In this document: positions 23,930 through 36,850 of the stretch, in pieces
How the letters are laid out: every line of letters begins with the position of its first letter
Position numbering within the stretch: position 1 is the stretch's first letter
Origin: Adiantum capillus-veneris
Taxonomy: Eukaryota; Streptophyta; Polypodiopsida; Polypodiales; Pteridaceae
Direction of reading: 5' to 3'
NCBI GenBank assembly: GCA_014529385.2
Contig: CM043945.1
Coordinates: 145,803,741-145,867,740, forward strand
Length of the DNA stretch: 64,000 nucleotides
The notes under the pieces: model-generated
What the model saw: only the letters and a program-made list of their open reading frames with translations
Databases searched by the model: none
Told to the model about the DNA's origin: nothing
Program-made: the position numbers and the translations under genes

Positions 23930-23930
<1 letters not shown>
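22653..23930. other. Non-coding stretch
   Basis: It contains an (AC)n tract at about 22839-22866 and a short (TC)(AC) tract at 23493-23527. 23340-23480 has a GC-richer stretch with TTGCGCAGGCAG repeated at about 23421 and 23458. No protein family was recognised. Confidence 0.55.
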
Positions 23931-23991
<61 letters not shown>

Positions 23992-24138
23992 TTTTTACAT
24001 ACGACTTTGTACATGGTTGATGCACCATCGCTATGTTGTTACAAGCACACACATATACACTTACTATTTTTACATACGGCTCTGTACATGGGTGATGCAC
24101 CATCGCTATGTTGTTACAAGCACACACATATACACTTA
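23931..24138. repeat. (TC)n(AC)n tract followed by a 75-bp tandem duplication
   Basis: The microsatellite runs to 23988. 23989-24063 and 24064-24138 are two near-identical 75-bp units beginning CTATTTTTACATACG and ending ATACACTTA, with about 4 differences. The duplication is recent. Confidence 0.9.
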
Positions 24139-25708
24139 GATTGGTTGTTCGATGTTACTCATTATGGATCGCATCTAGGACCCTTCGTTTTTTGAATTCA
24201 TCTTGCATGGAAAGGCTCTCAATCACGAACATATGCTCTCGAACATACACACTTCTTGAAAAAAAGAAAACACACACACATCATGCATCTCATCTTTGCA
24301 TCCTCTGTTCATTGCCACATAATCATGGTTACTTGCCTTCATTTAGAGGATTGATGGTGCTTATAGTCCCTAGTGCCTCTATTCCCACTGATGGTAGTCA
24401 TTGAATATCCTGTAACTTGTAGCCCATAGAGGTGTTCTCAACTTGGCAGCATACAACCGTTTGGCATTGACTCATCCTATAAGACACATGAGAAGAGCTT
24501 TCAAGTACACATAGTTATTGCTGTTATAAAGGAACCCTGATAGAGACCTTTCGATATGAATATATGTCAAGCTACAGTGATAGCATAGGTACATAGACAA
24601 CCGCTATGGCAACATCCGACAAAACAGGTAGCTGCGTGCTTTGGCACCTACTTAGAATACTTGTGTTTTTTATATATTTTAAGCAAATACTTGTGGAATT
24701 TACAACACAATGAAGTTTCAAGAAGTAAGAGTTAACTCTTAGTCAAACTTCTGATTGACAATTTAATTGGGAGCTACACTTAGATATACTAAAATGGTAG
24801 TATTAGCTCGATGATGGTGATTTATAAAGTTTCTTTTGGGATGTTATGTAACAAGGGAATAACACCTACATTTTTAAATGCCTTGAAACCTCTCATAGAG
24901 GGTCTCCTTGGAGATGGAGAGTATTGAAATTTTTGAAAAATCGCTAGGGATACAAATAAAATGTTGTCCGATTTTTGATAGAATTGCATGTATTGTTAAT
25001 AACTTGTTGGACAAATACTGAAAGTAAGCTTCTTGAAACTCTGAGACTGACAAGGACTTGAAACATAATCTAGGTTTTATGCAATTCATCAAGTTTCTAG
25101 TAAAGCTTGGATTTTTTTCATAACCATGAGTATAGAATATCACTTGTTGATCTAAGATACACAACATTTACTTGCTAGTCTTCTCTTGGACGGCGATCAC
25201 ATTGAATATCCCACCTTTGTCGACCCGTAAATGAGTTCTAAATGATAACCCCTTTTGTGGCATACAAACACATAGACAAGGTACCTACTTAGAGTCTGGT
25301 CAATTTTTGCTACTTAATCATGAATTACTTGACTCAGTCGGGAAGTACTTTTTTGATTGATGTATGCTTGCAATACCATTTTTTTTGAGAGCTTTAGGTA
25401 ATTAAATAATGCAACTAAACTCTCATTGGACCCCTTTGTCTTTTTGCCAATAGGAAGTAGGCAAGCCATTAGGCTGCTGAATGCTCATTGGACCCCTTGG
25501 GAGACTGTCCAATAGTCTTCTAGAGAGCTTAATTCTTATTGGTTCTTTTATTAAGTGTTTTTAAATGAATTAAACTATATTTAATCTAGCCTAATTCTCA
25601 TTGGTCCACCTCTATGGCCATCCAATAGGATTTGAGTGCATCTTGTGGGCAATTGGCCTAGGGAGCTGACATGTGTCCCTCATTCCCTTTGTGTAAAGGG
25701 AGCCTGTG

Positions 25709-25771
<63 letters not shown>

Positions 25772-26559
25772 TTTCTCTCTCATCCCCTACTTACAGGGCT
25801 CGCCCCTCCTATGTAGGAGTTTTGAAGACTTTTTGGCACACTCACTAAGCATCCAATTTTACTAAGCTTGACCATTGGACACAACCTTTGAATTTTGGAA
25901 CCTTAGCATTTTGGAAGTCTTAATGGGTTGAACCTTAGGGTCTTTAAGTTAAAGCTCATTGTTGCACATTGCTCTTTTGCAAATGGGGCCCCCTTTCGAT
26001 CCCTATTTCCCCCCCTTTGGATCCCTATTGTGGCCGGTCTGCCAACTTAACCAATATTCTAGCTTTTTCTCCCCTGGCACTTCCCCATATTAAATGATCA
26101 GTTTAACATGAGTAAATCATTTAGAAGAATTAGATATTAGTTATTATGAACTTACCTCTCTCTTGAAATCATAGTCGTCCTCGACTATGGGGTAGAGAAG
26201 ATAAAGTCTATTCATTAGTCCTTTTTCTAGCGGGTAGAGGATCCATATCTTACCCTACGACATCATTCCAGAATGGATGACTAATCCATTTGGTGCTTGA
26301 GAGCCTAAGCTGTCGCAAGCATGTCTGCACATTAGTCCTATCAATCTTCCATAGTAGAGCGACAAGCTCTACTTGGTGTTTGGGAGACGTCGTCTCCGCA
26401 AACTTGATTCTAAGCATGCATACTACTTCTCATTTGTGCACAATAAAGAAAAAGAGAGTCTTAAAAGACAAAAACTTTGTTCATTTTAAACATTTGTACA
26501 TTTGCTTACTCTAGGAAAGCATTGTAAGCATTGACAAGGTTCAGGTTATCCTTTAATTG
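24139..26559. other. Non-coding stretch with a diverged direct repeat
   Basis: About 24875-25000 resembles about 29635-29765 in the same orientation (shared TGTTGTCCGATTTTTG and a GGAGATGG segment). The pair brackets the antisense Ty3 relic and might be what is left of its LTRs, but I could not trace ends. A (GT)29 tract lies at 25711-25768. ATTGGACCCCTT and CTCATTGG phrases recur at 25420-25610. No gene is seen. Confidence 0.5.
25711..25768. repeat. (GT)n microsatellite, 58 bp
   Basis: Uninterrupted GT dinucleotide run. The cysteine-valine peptides predicted across it are artefacts. Confidence 0.95.
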
Positions 26560-29500
26560 TATGCCTTACATCCATCTAGCATCACCTCTTCTTGGTCCTC
26601 GATCTCTGGTGGCTCTTCAATAGTTGGTTCTTGAGGTGGCTCTTCTTTGTAAGGCTTTAGTAGGTTCACAAGGAAAGCATTGTGTATGAGCCAATGGCAT
26701 CTGGAAGGGACCATAGTACCTTTTTACTAACTTAGCATAGTACTTTTGGTGTCCCGTAGGATTCTTGCCCGCCGTGTGCCTTAATTGAGCCTTGGGAAAT
26801 TTAAGTAAGACCCAATCATTTTCTTTAAAGGCTTGGGCTCTTCTGTGCTTATCAGCAGCAGCCTTTTGCCTTTGCTGTGAGATAGAGATAGCATCCTTAA
26901 TCTTTTGGAAAGATTCTTGTAGGTCTTGGCTATACTCATCTGCAAAAACAAAGATCTTTCCGTGTACCTTAAGTAGCAGGGGACTTTTTTATCTTCTCTC
27001 AATTACCTCAAACAGTGCTTTTCCCATGGAAGTATGTACAGTGTTATTGTAGGCATACTCCACTAAGGGTAAGTACTTCTCCCATTGGGATCTTTGATCT
27101 ACTTATGTTACATAGGCTTTTAGTAGATCAAGAATTTCTAGGTTAGATATTTCACTTTGGCCATCCGTTGCAGGTGATAGACCAAAGAGAATTTTAGCCT
27201 TGTCCCTAAATTCTCAAAGATACCCTTCCAGAAATTAAAGGTCATTCTAGGATCTCTATCCGACACTATGGACATTGGCAAGCCATGGTACTTGAAGATT
27301 TGTGAAAGGAAGAGGGTTGCTATTTGATGGGCTTTGATAGTCTTTTTGATAGGTATAAAATGATCTTGTTTGCTAAACCTGTCTAACATTTTCCATATTC
27401 CCGTATTCCCATGGATAGACTTAGGCAATCCATGGATATGCTCTCCCATGGTGAATTAGGGATTGGCAAAGGTTGAAGCAATCCAGGTTGCTTCCCTCTA
27501 TCAAACTTCGTCTTTTGGCATACCACACATTTAGAAACATACTCTTGTATGTTTGCTTTCATGGCAGGCCAATAGAAATATGTTTCAATCCCTTTTAGGG
27601 TAGACTGAATCCCTCTATGCCCCACATAAGGAGGAGCATGAGATTCATACATTACTTTCTCACATAGTGAGTTAGTAACGCATAGTCTATTGCCATAGAG
27701 AAGATAACCATCTTGTAAAGTAAATGGTTCCTCTTTCTTCCCTAGTGCAAGGGTTGAAATCACATCTCTAAAATTGGGATCAATAGCATACTCATCTATC
27801 ATGGAAGATAGATTATTGTGAGTTGCTATGGAAACCGAATTCACTCTCGGCCATCTTCAGAGTGCATCGGCTACTTGATTATGCTTGCCAGTAATGTGAG
27901 CAATATGAAAATAAAATTGCGAAAGAAAATTTGCCCACCTCATTTGTTTGTCGGAGAGCTTGGTCTGCGTCATGAAGTACTTAAGACTTTGGTGATCCGT
28001 CTACAGAATGAAAGGAGTCCCCAATAAATAGTGCTTCCATGAGTGTAAGGCCTGTAGAACTGCGAGGAGTTCCTTTTCATATATGCGTAGAGCTTGCTCA
28101 ACAGGGTCAAGCCTTCGACTTTCATAGGCTATGGCGTGCCCTTCTTGGAGCATAACAGCTCCAAGGCAATCACCACAAGCGTCACATTGGACCTCAAATG
28201 GCTTTGAGAGATCTGACAGTGTAAGCACAGGTTGATAGATAAGCTTTTCTTTAAGCTTTTCGAAAGCATTGTTCTCCTTGGCAGACCATGTATACCTAAC
28301 ATTTTTCTTTGTTAGGTCGTATAATGGTCCCGCGATTTGTGAGAACTTTTCTATGAAGAGTCTATAGTATACACACATACTATAAAGCTTCTTAGTTCAT
28401 GAAGATTTGTTGGATTAGGTTATCCTTTTATTACCTCCTCTAACTTTGATGGATCCATTGGATGCCATCTTGAGAGATAATGTGACCTAAATACTGAATC
28501 TCTTGTAAGAAAACTCACTTTTCTTTCAATTAATATAAAGTTTATTCTCTCTTAAGACTTGAAATATTACCTGGAGGTGTTGCTTGTGTTCATATAGTGA
28601 ATTAGAGTAGATGATAATATCATCACCAGTAAAGGTTCGGTGAGGCCTGAAAAGCTTCTCCATCAAGCGGTTGAATGTGGCTGGTGCATTGGTCAAGCCA
28701 AAAGGCATGACAATGTATTTGTAAAGACCAAACGTAGTGCAAACTGTGGTCTTTACAATGTCTTGATCAACTATCCTTATTTGATGATAGCCACTTTTTA
28801 GGTCAATCCTACTGAAGTAGGTGGGCCCTTGTAGCTTATCAAATAGGTCTTCTATCCGTGGAACGGGATACCTATTCTTGATAGTGATCCTATTTAGTGA
28901 TCTATAGTCAACACACATACGATATGTGCCATCTTTCTTTTACACTAATAACACGAGTGAGAAAAATGGAGATGAGCTAGGCCTAACCATGCCCTTCTCA
29001 ACTAACTCAGCACTTGCCACATAATCTCCTCTTGTTGAGCTTGAGAAACTTTATAAGGAGGTTTATTAGGCAGTGAACTTCTTGGAAGAAAGTTCAACTG
29101 CATGGTCATCATTGCCTCGTTTAGGAGGTAATTCACAAGGGATGTCGTCAATAAAGGAATCTTGAAATCCCTTGAGAAATTTGGATAACTCTAATTCTTT
29201 GTGATTGTTTATATTTTCTTTTGCTAAAGCATTAGGTTCATTTTGAGAATCTTTAACAAAATCATGTACATGGAAATAGAGCTCTTTATTGACTTTTGAA
29301 AGCTTGCGTATGTACAATGGGTATGGTGTTACCCAACTCCTTAGCATCTATGTACATATCTTTTTCCCTGAACCTAAAGTAGATTTTCCTTTCAAGGAAT
29401 TTAACATTGGCAGCCATGCGATCAAACCATGGTGCCCCTAGGATTACATCCTCGTGCTTGATAGGAGAGATAAAGAAGTCCTCTTTGAACATATATGATA
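26560..29500 (-). mobile_element. Old Ty3/gypsy pol relic, antisense
   Basis: Read on the minus strand, the recognisable parts are in normal order: protease tail (about 29290-29490, EDVILGAPWFDRM), reverse transcriptase (about 28530-28920, with RIDLKSGYHQIR and FGLTNAPATFNRL), RNase H (about 28000-28380, PFEVQCDACGDCLGAV), integrase zinc and core parts (about 27140-27840, YVGHRGIQSTL, CVVCQKTK, HGLPMSIVSDRDPRM) and a C-terminal tail to about 26580. No gag or clear LTR was found. It has many breaks (around ten) and a much lower match to the 2-10 kb element, so it is old. Confidence 0.9.
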
Positions 29501-32500
29501 TGACGGAATGTTAAAAACGAATTACTTGCAAAGTATATTAGTCTCTAATCTGTTTTGAGGATGTTACCATATTTTTGAGCTAGTAACATGTGATATACTG
29601 CTAGTTTTTGATACATGAGATATATTGTAGTTACTGAAGCCATAAACCTCTTGTGGAGGATCTCGTTGGGAGATGGCATAAACTGAGTTTTTTGAAATAC
29701 TACTCAAATTGCAAAGGAGGTGTTGTCCGATTTTTGCCAGGTGTTCTGCATTGATCTGCATAGGTATTTGCATCATATATGGTAATCGACACTATTAGTT
29801 TTTTAAGAGAGCTCGGTGAGTATTGGGGTACCCATGCATATACATTTAGAGGTTATCTTAATTAAAATGTTAACTTAATAGTCAATCCTAAGGGTAAGCT
29901 GTAAACTAGGTCTACAGGTGTGACATGGATGACAACTGGATCTAGTGTCGACGCCTGCAAAACGCACACACAAAGATACAGCATTAAGATATCAATTTGT
30001 AATGATCAAAGATCAAATTTTTGATCTAAATGATTTTATTATCCATTAGATACAGAATGTTGTATTGGTGTTAATGAAATGTTATTGAGTTTTATGACAT
30101 CTTGTTTTAAAATGTTGTTATTTAATATATTATTTAATACAATTGTCTAAGTATGGTTCAATTATCAGGGGATTTTCATACTTAAACACACACACACACA
30201 CAACGTGGGTGGCTGCATGCAACTCTCTCTCTATCTCTCTCTCTCTCTCTAAGCTCTCTCTCTCTCTAAGCTCTGCTAAGAGAAGGCAATGTTTAGAGAG
30301 TTCATTAGGAGATTGTTAGCCACAAGCTAAAGAGTGAAGGGTAGGCCACAATCCTAGAGAGATTTTTTGAGAGATTCACGAGGAGATTCTCAGTTGGGGT
30401 TATTGGAGAAAGGAGTTGTAGAAGAGGGCGTTGGGGGAGGAAGGGGTGGGGAGGGTGTGATGCAGGGAAGGAGGAAAAAATGCGCAACACCCAAAAGGCA
30501 TGCAAGGAATAGTTTTGGTTTGAATTTTGAATTTCAATTAGGCTAAAGTCAAGTTGAGATATGTTCTTCATATGGCTCTTTTGGTCTAGTCTCGATAGTC
30601 CTTTGTATGTTTTCGATTGAAGAGAGTGGTGGGAATGATCCCTCGGGGTGGCACCCCCAAAACTGTAAGATGAGCACATGAGTTTGAAATAAGGGGTTCT
30701 TTACTGAAAAGAATTTGAAAAAATTAACACAATTACACTTATAGACTCGGGGGTTTTATTGAATTTTGAGGACAAACTGTAAGTTTTTTAAGGAGAAGGG
30801 GTTGTTTTATTACCTCAGAGGATGTAAGTATACGGGTTTTTGTAATATTCTTTGCATGCCCATGATAAAGGTGATTTATTAAAAGTGGTGCCCCCCCCCC
30901 CCACACACACACACACACAACCCCCCCCTCTTGATGATTTCCATCTCATATATTCAACAATCCATGGGCTCTCAAGTAGCTAAAAGGATTATACAAAATA
31001 AAAAGAGAGAGAATGTCTACTTTGAACAAGTAACAAGCACTTTAGTTATAAATTCATGATACGCAATTGAGAGATGCAATGTGATTCAACCTTAAACTAG
31101 TAATCAAAGGAACTCACACTGCAAAATACCTGCCCATAGAGTGCACACTAGTGGTGCTCATAGCATGCAACTGCACTTCCACACGTGACCCTGCAAGCCA
31201 TGGAGTACCTCCCTTTCTATCTACTATCACAATTGGAACCACAAAATGCCCTCGTGGCATTGCATGGATGCCATGCATGGGATGCCAATTTATGCCTCTC
31301 ATGTCCATCTACATATGACCAGCTATAGATTTCCAGTAGCCAGCCCACTAGTTGCATAACCATCTATGGCGTATGCATTCCTTTAACTAGTCATGACGGC
31401 CATTGACCATCACACGTGTAGTACCAATGTTCAATATCAAGACACAACGCAAATATATCATGTCTCATCTCTTCTTTAAGGATATGTACACACATCCCTT
31501 GAGGTGGTCTTGTACCCTTTTACTTTGTATCAATCAAGCATCATCACGCCTACATGAAAGCAACTTTCCTCATTAACTCATATGTTGCAGCACTATAATT
31601 ATCTAATTCTTTTTCTTCTCCATCACCTAGAAGAACCAACCAACCTGAGAGTCCTCACATGATGGAATCATCTTGCTTACTCTCATAGCTTTGCTAGTGT
31701 CACACTCTAAATTGTAAGAAAGCGAACAACACATATGTAGTGGTGATGGTAGACCTGATAGCATAAGCAAATGCCACAGTCAACATAACGACCAACAACA
31801 GGTGATAATGAAAATTCATGATCGACAAGAGACAATGTATGGAAAAATAGGAATATACAAGGGACTATAACCATAGTGATGATGATTGAAGAACTTTAAA
31901 AATCATGAAGATTGAAGAGATAAACACGATGGATTCGCTCCACGTGATGCCAACGGTGGATACAACACACTCTCTCTTCTCAATTTCCATTTATCAAGCC
32001 ACGGTCAAGCAAGAGTTCCTATATAATCGCACAACCAATCACATGGTTGCGAAAGCCTTCATCTTTTCATGACCTTGGATACTCCTTGGTCGTAAGGTCA
32101 CCATGGTGCTACTCAATCATAAACCTCTTGACGACTGTCCTCAACCACACAACACGGTACTCAACCTTATCAAAGTCATTATTGTAATCTTGAATTGGCT
32201 TTAAGCCCACCAAAATAGCAGAATGGTCATTGTCTTAAAATATTCGATCTCGTGCAAGTTACCATGGGTCAATATTGATTCCGCTTGCACTTGAAATGCT
32301 AGCCATGAAAATAACAATCAAAATTGATAAACCTAAAATTTCAACTAGCATTAAGCTAAGATGAACCAAATCTTCCGTGTACACTGGTAACATGTCAATT
32401 TTCTGCCATTCGCCCATTGTCTTGTACAAGAAAAACTATGATTTGCCTCGTACACATAGCCTTAATTACCCAAATCTATAAAATTTGTAAAGTCTGAAGG

Positions 32501-32698
32501 GATTAGGTGCAAATTTGTTTGATGAAGAGGATGAAAATGGTGACCATGTTGAGTTAGAGAAGAGTATTTTTCTTCTCATGGGTCCTACTGGCTCAAGGGA
32601 AAATCTTGCGAAAAAAGAAAAACTTTGGCCAAGTTGGGAATGTGCCCTTTGTAACTGTGGACGTCACAACCCTTACGCAAGTATTCATTGCTCGTGTA

Positions 32699-32792
<94 letters not shown>

Positions 32793-33339
32793 GGGCAAGA
32801 CAACCATGGGCAATACTTTGCTAGATATGTACACCAATTCTTGTGCTTTCTCTCTATCTCTACACTTCTTGGTTTATGGATAGATATGTATGGACTGCAG
32901 TCCATAACAATTGACATATAGGTATTATAATTTAGGCCTTTGAATCTATGAATTGATGTTATTAACTGTAATTAAATGCATCTGTATGGCTTTACAATTT
33001 GTGGCACTTACAAATGTGTGGAGATTTTCTTGCTTTGGAGACTAACAGTTTACACAAAGCAATCAGTTAACTTCTCTACTTTGTTGAGTTCCTTTTATTT
33101 TTGCAAAATCATTTACAAAACTCCAATCACAATACATCAAAAACAAGATATCAAATTTTAAGATAGTGTCTTTGCTTTTTACATAGTAAATATCTAGACT
33201 AACTTGTAATTTATAGTACAGATCTTCTTCAACATACTAACTCGACTATGCTAGACCGTGTCACGCTCCTAAAATATATCTATTAATCACATTCAAAGGA
33301 AAATACAAGTACTCAGACTTAACTCACATGGCTTCATTA
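29501..33339. other. Non-coding stretch with simple repeats
   Basis: It holds AC and CT tracts at about 30187-30277, a C-run with CA at 30890-30928 and the (CA)45 tract at 32701-32790. 30290-30480 is purine-rich on the plus strand. Reading frames up to about 125 codons exist but show no family motif and overlap the repeats. No gene is supported. Confidence 0.55.
32701..32790. repeat. (CA)45 microsatellite
   Basis: A perfect 90-bp dinucleotide run, among the longest in the window. The poly-His/Thr and poly-Cys/Val peptides predicted over it are not genes. Confidence 0.97.
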
Positions 33340-33615
<276 letters not shown>

Positions 33616-33617
33616 GG

Positions 33618-33629
33618 TGGTATCAGAGC
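33618..33629 (+). other. Primer binding site of family-C element
   Basis: TGGTATCAGAGC is an exact match to the common initiator-methionine tRNA primer site. It sets the orientation as plus. Confidence 0.92.
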
Positions 33630-33959
33630 AGTGTTAGGTCTTGGAAGGATTTCAGTAGCTCAGCCTATGGGAAGGAGAAGGTTCTCCTAGACAAAATTAG
33701 CAATTAAGTAAGCATTGAATAGTACAATAGCCCGTGAGCTCAACGGCAAGAAGCACTTGCCTGATTTGAACAAGAACTAGCTATATAGCAGGCAATTTTT
33801 TGGGAGGGAAAGTCGTATAGCAAACTCAAAACAATTGGAAGGACATTAGATGCATGCACGAAGCTCAACAATCAGCGAGGGGGTGGAGAAAGTTCTACCA
33901 GTAGCATTGCAATTTTTGCAAGAGAAATAGAACAAGACAGCTAATAATTGGGCAGATAA

Positions 33960-34278
33960 TGTAAAGTGTGAGCTTTGTCCTAGAGTACAAGAGTATGAGT
34001 CAAGGAGGAGAAAGGTGAATTTATCCCACATGCAGTGGTGCGAGCTACTTGAAGCTCATTTTATGAATGAATAAACACAACTATATTTTTCATTACATCT
34101 CTCTTGTTTATGGTGAGCTTGTGATGGCTTAGCAACAACTCAAGATCGTGTTTATGAGTCAAGTAAATTCATCTTGGAACCTAATTCGCTTGAGTCATAA
34201 TCTAGCCAACACACACTCACTTGTGTGCACTATGTTTCTCTTTCGTCCACCCTAGCTAGCACAATCCCATTCCCTTCA
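33960..34278 (+). repeat. 5' LTR of gag-only element
   Basis: It begins TGTAAAGTGTGAGCTTTG and ends CCATTCCCTTCA. The matching right LTR is at 36526-36850. ATGAATAAACAC near 34066-34077 contains an AATAAA-type signal. Confidence 0.9.
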
Positions 34279-34280
34279 AG

Positions 34281-34292
34281 TGGTATTAGAGC
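34281..34292 (+). other. Primer binding site of gag-only element
   Basis: TGGTATTAGAGC lies 2 bases after the LTR and has one difference from the methionine primer consensus. It is the same variant as in the chromovirus at 3573. Confidence 0.88.
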
Positions 34293-34304
34293 TCCAGGTT
34301 GTGC

Positions 34305-34516
34305 TAGCTAGGAATACTACTATGCTTTTGTGTGCTATGGTAGGATTAGCATTCCTTTGCATTGTATAATTTCCTTTTGTTTAATCACATCCGAATCACT
34401 CTTTTGAAGCTAGCTAGGAATACTACTATGCTTTTGTGTGCTATGGTAGGATTAGCATTCCTTTGCATTGCACAATTTCCTTTTGTTTAATCACATCCGG
34501 ATCACTCTTTTGAAGC
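34305..34516. repeat. Two-copy 106-bp tandem duplication in the leader of the gag-only element
   Basis: TAGCTAGGAATACTACTATG begins at 34305 and again at 34411. The two units differ at only a few positions. The duplication lies between the primer site and gag. Confidence 0.88.
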
Positions 34517-35229
34517 TAATCAATGATGGGATATGCACCTTTGAAAGGATATGCCACTACCCACATTCATTAAGCAGATGAAGGAAGACTAGTCATCATT
34601 AGTAGTCGCCAATAGGCAATTTCACATTAACAATTACACTAACTTGCATTCTAGGCCGCACTTGTGTTGTGTTTTGTATCAATTTTTAGTTAGTTTGCAT
34701 CTTCAATCAATTTCATCGAGTTTAGTTCCTTCCTGCATTGCTCACATTATCTCAAAGAGCTCATTGCAATCTTCCCATAGAGCCCTCAAACACTACAATC
34801 GGACATCGGGAGCTCCCTCAACCGATCGTCCATTTTGTGCTATTATCAGGTGTGTGTATGTGAATTTGTGTGTGGTTTTTTGCACAGTCAAACTTAACAC
34901 TTGCAGTCAATTCCAGCTGAAGTGCCGTCGGGTCCGCTAGGGGTAGTTCCACACGCACCACTTTTTTGAACCTACAGGGGGCCATTCCCATAAGCATAAC
35001 ATAAAGCCTCAAGCTCCTTGACTGCACTAAGTCCTCAATCCCCATCCCCACGGTGGTGCTTGCAACAAAGGGATTTTGCTCCCAAAACCTTGCTTTAAAG
35101 CCCTCAAGTCGGCTCATAACATTCAGGCATTCAAGAGGCCTTCACCAAGTTTTCAAAGAAAGAACTCAAGGCTGTGAAGAGTGAGTTCACCCAAAAGGTG
35201 AAGAGGTACTTCACAAAGGAAAACTCAAA

Positions 35230-35233
<4 letters not shown>

Positions 35234-35309
<76 letters not shown>
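35234..35309. repeat. (TC)n(AC)n tract upstream of gag
   Basis: A compound microsatellite inside the leader of the gag-only element, about 130 bp before the gag start. Confidence 0.9.
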
Positions 35310-35311
<2 letters not shown>

Positions 35312-35439
35312 AAACTTCAAAATTCTGCATCCAAGCACAATAAATTTCAAATAAATCTCCTAAAGGCACTTTGTGCTGGTGTAAAGAGGTAGACACTCGC
35401 TAGGAGAGTCTCCTAAGCTAAGACCCCTCTAGTAGCGCA

Positions 35440-36296
35440 ATGGAAGAGAAGGGACTTGGGAAATTTAATGGGGAGGGCTTTCATACTTGGCAAACCAAGT
35501 TGAAAGGCTCCTTAACAAAAAAGCAATTGTGGGGAATAGTCAAGCCAGCGCTCATTGATCTAACATCCACTGCTGGTGCACAATTACTGACACAAGCCAT
35601 GAGCGCAAAAAATCAAGCCAAGGACAAGAAGGCATTAGGAATCATAATAGTTGTACTACATGACAATTATGTACACTTTATTGATGACTATGATACCTCA
35701 TCAATTGCATGGGAAGCACTAGAAAAAAACTTTGGAGCTAGGAAAAAGAAGAGAAAAGTGAGCTTAAAGAAATATCTACACAAATTGCAAATGGAAAGTA
35801 ATGAAGATATTGCAAGCTTGGTCAATCGCCTCAAAAGCATGACCACACAATTAGCGTATGTAAATAGTGCAATACTAGGAGGAGGACTAAATCGCAGTCC
35901 TTCTAGCAGCCCTACCGCCTAATTTTGACCAAATCATGACCATCATTGAAGAAAAGGATCCAACGCCAGATTTCCAAGATGTAATCAACTCTTTAATGTT
36001 CAAGGAGAAGAAGTAAGGGAGGAATGCTACTTCAAGAGGAGGAGAGTTTGCAGTTGGCTCTAGTAACAAGACTTGTTTCAAGTGTGGCAAAGAAGGGCAC
36101 ATAGCAAAGGATGTCTATCATCGAAGACTTATTGCGTTTGCAGGAAGAAGGGTCACCTTCCTTCCAAGTGTTTCAAAAGGGACAAAGGTAGCACTAGCAC
36201 AAATCCAAGGCACAAAGTGTATTTGGAAAAAGAAGATAAAGATGAAGATGAAGAAGAAGGCGGAAATAGCCTTCTAGTCTACGATGACATTCTCTA
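35440..36296 (+). mobile_element. Copia-type gag region (fossil)
   Basis: It starts at ATG 35440 with MEEKGLGKFNGEGFHTWQTK, the opening of copia gag proteins. It continues with the UBN2-type domain (KDKKALGIII ... WEALEKNFG ... LVNRLKSMTTQLA). A zinc knuckle starting CFKCGKEGHIAKD lies at about 36070-36115, and a second Cys-rich segment and an acidic tail follow. The length is usual for gag alone. It carries a few breaks. Confidence 0.85.
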
Positions 36297-36525
36297 GTTT
36301 TTTTTGTTTTGCCTTTCCCTTTCAGTTGTATTTGTTTGGAGATAGCTTGGACTAGTTTGGTCTCAGTTTTATACATGTGTTCGAGGGGAGATGTTTGAGT
36401 ATCTCTTCGATTAGAGATAGTTTGTCTCCTGGATTGGAGATGTTCTTTTGCTTCTGGATTGGAGAGTGCCAGCAGAGATGTCAATTTCTTTAGTTTCTTC
36501 CTAGTCCAAACCTCAAGGGGAGGAT

Positions 36526-36850
36526 TGTAAAGTGTGAGCTTTGTCCTAGAGTACAAGAGTACGAGTCAAGTAGGAGAAAGGTACATTTATCCCACATGCA
36601 GTGATGCAAGGCTATAGAGCTACTTAAAGCTCATTTTATAAATGAATAAACACAAGTCTATTTTGCATTACATCTCTCTTGTTTATGGTGAGCTTGTGAT
36701 GGCTTAGCAACAACTCAAGATCATGTTTATGAGTCCAAGTTACATCTTGAACCTAGTTCAATTGAGTGATAATCTAGCCAACACACACTCACTTGTGTGC
36801 ACGATGTTTCTCTTTTGTCCACCCTAGCTAGCACAATCCCATTCCCTTCA
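36526..36850 (+). repeat. 3' LTR of gag-only element
   Basis: Pairs with 33960-34278. It is followed directly by the GATAA duplication and then by internal sequence of the outer family-C element. Confidence 0.9.

Larger units (their letters stand above)
33960..36850 (+). mobile_element. Gag-only copia-like element nested in family C
   Basis: A 2.9-kb element with LTRs at 33960-34278 and 36526-36850, a primer site at 34281-34292, a polypurine tract CAAGGGGAGGAT before the right LTR, and a perfect 5-bp duplication GATAA (33955-33959 and 36851-36855). It codes only for a copia-type gag, with no protease, integrase or reverse transcriptase. This matches the terminal-repeat-with-gag type known from plants. 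The gag carries a few breaks (about two or three), so it is a fossil. The LTRs look about 95% identical by eye. Confidence 0.9.

Noticed and set aside
30305-30679. 124-codon minus-strand frame with proline-rich end
   Set aside because: Low-complexity purine/pyrimidine-biased sequence; no start context or homologous motif.
32515-32917. Open frames over the (CA)45 tract giving poly-Thr/His or poly-Cys/Val peptides
   Set aside because: Dinucleotide repeats stay open in several frames by chance; the flanking residues show no family.
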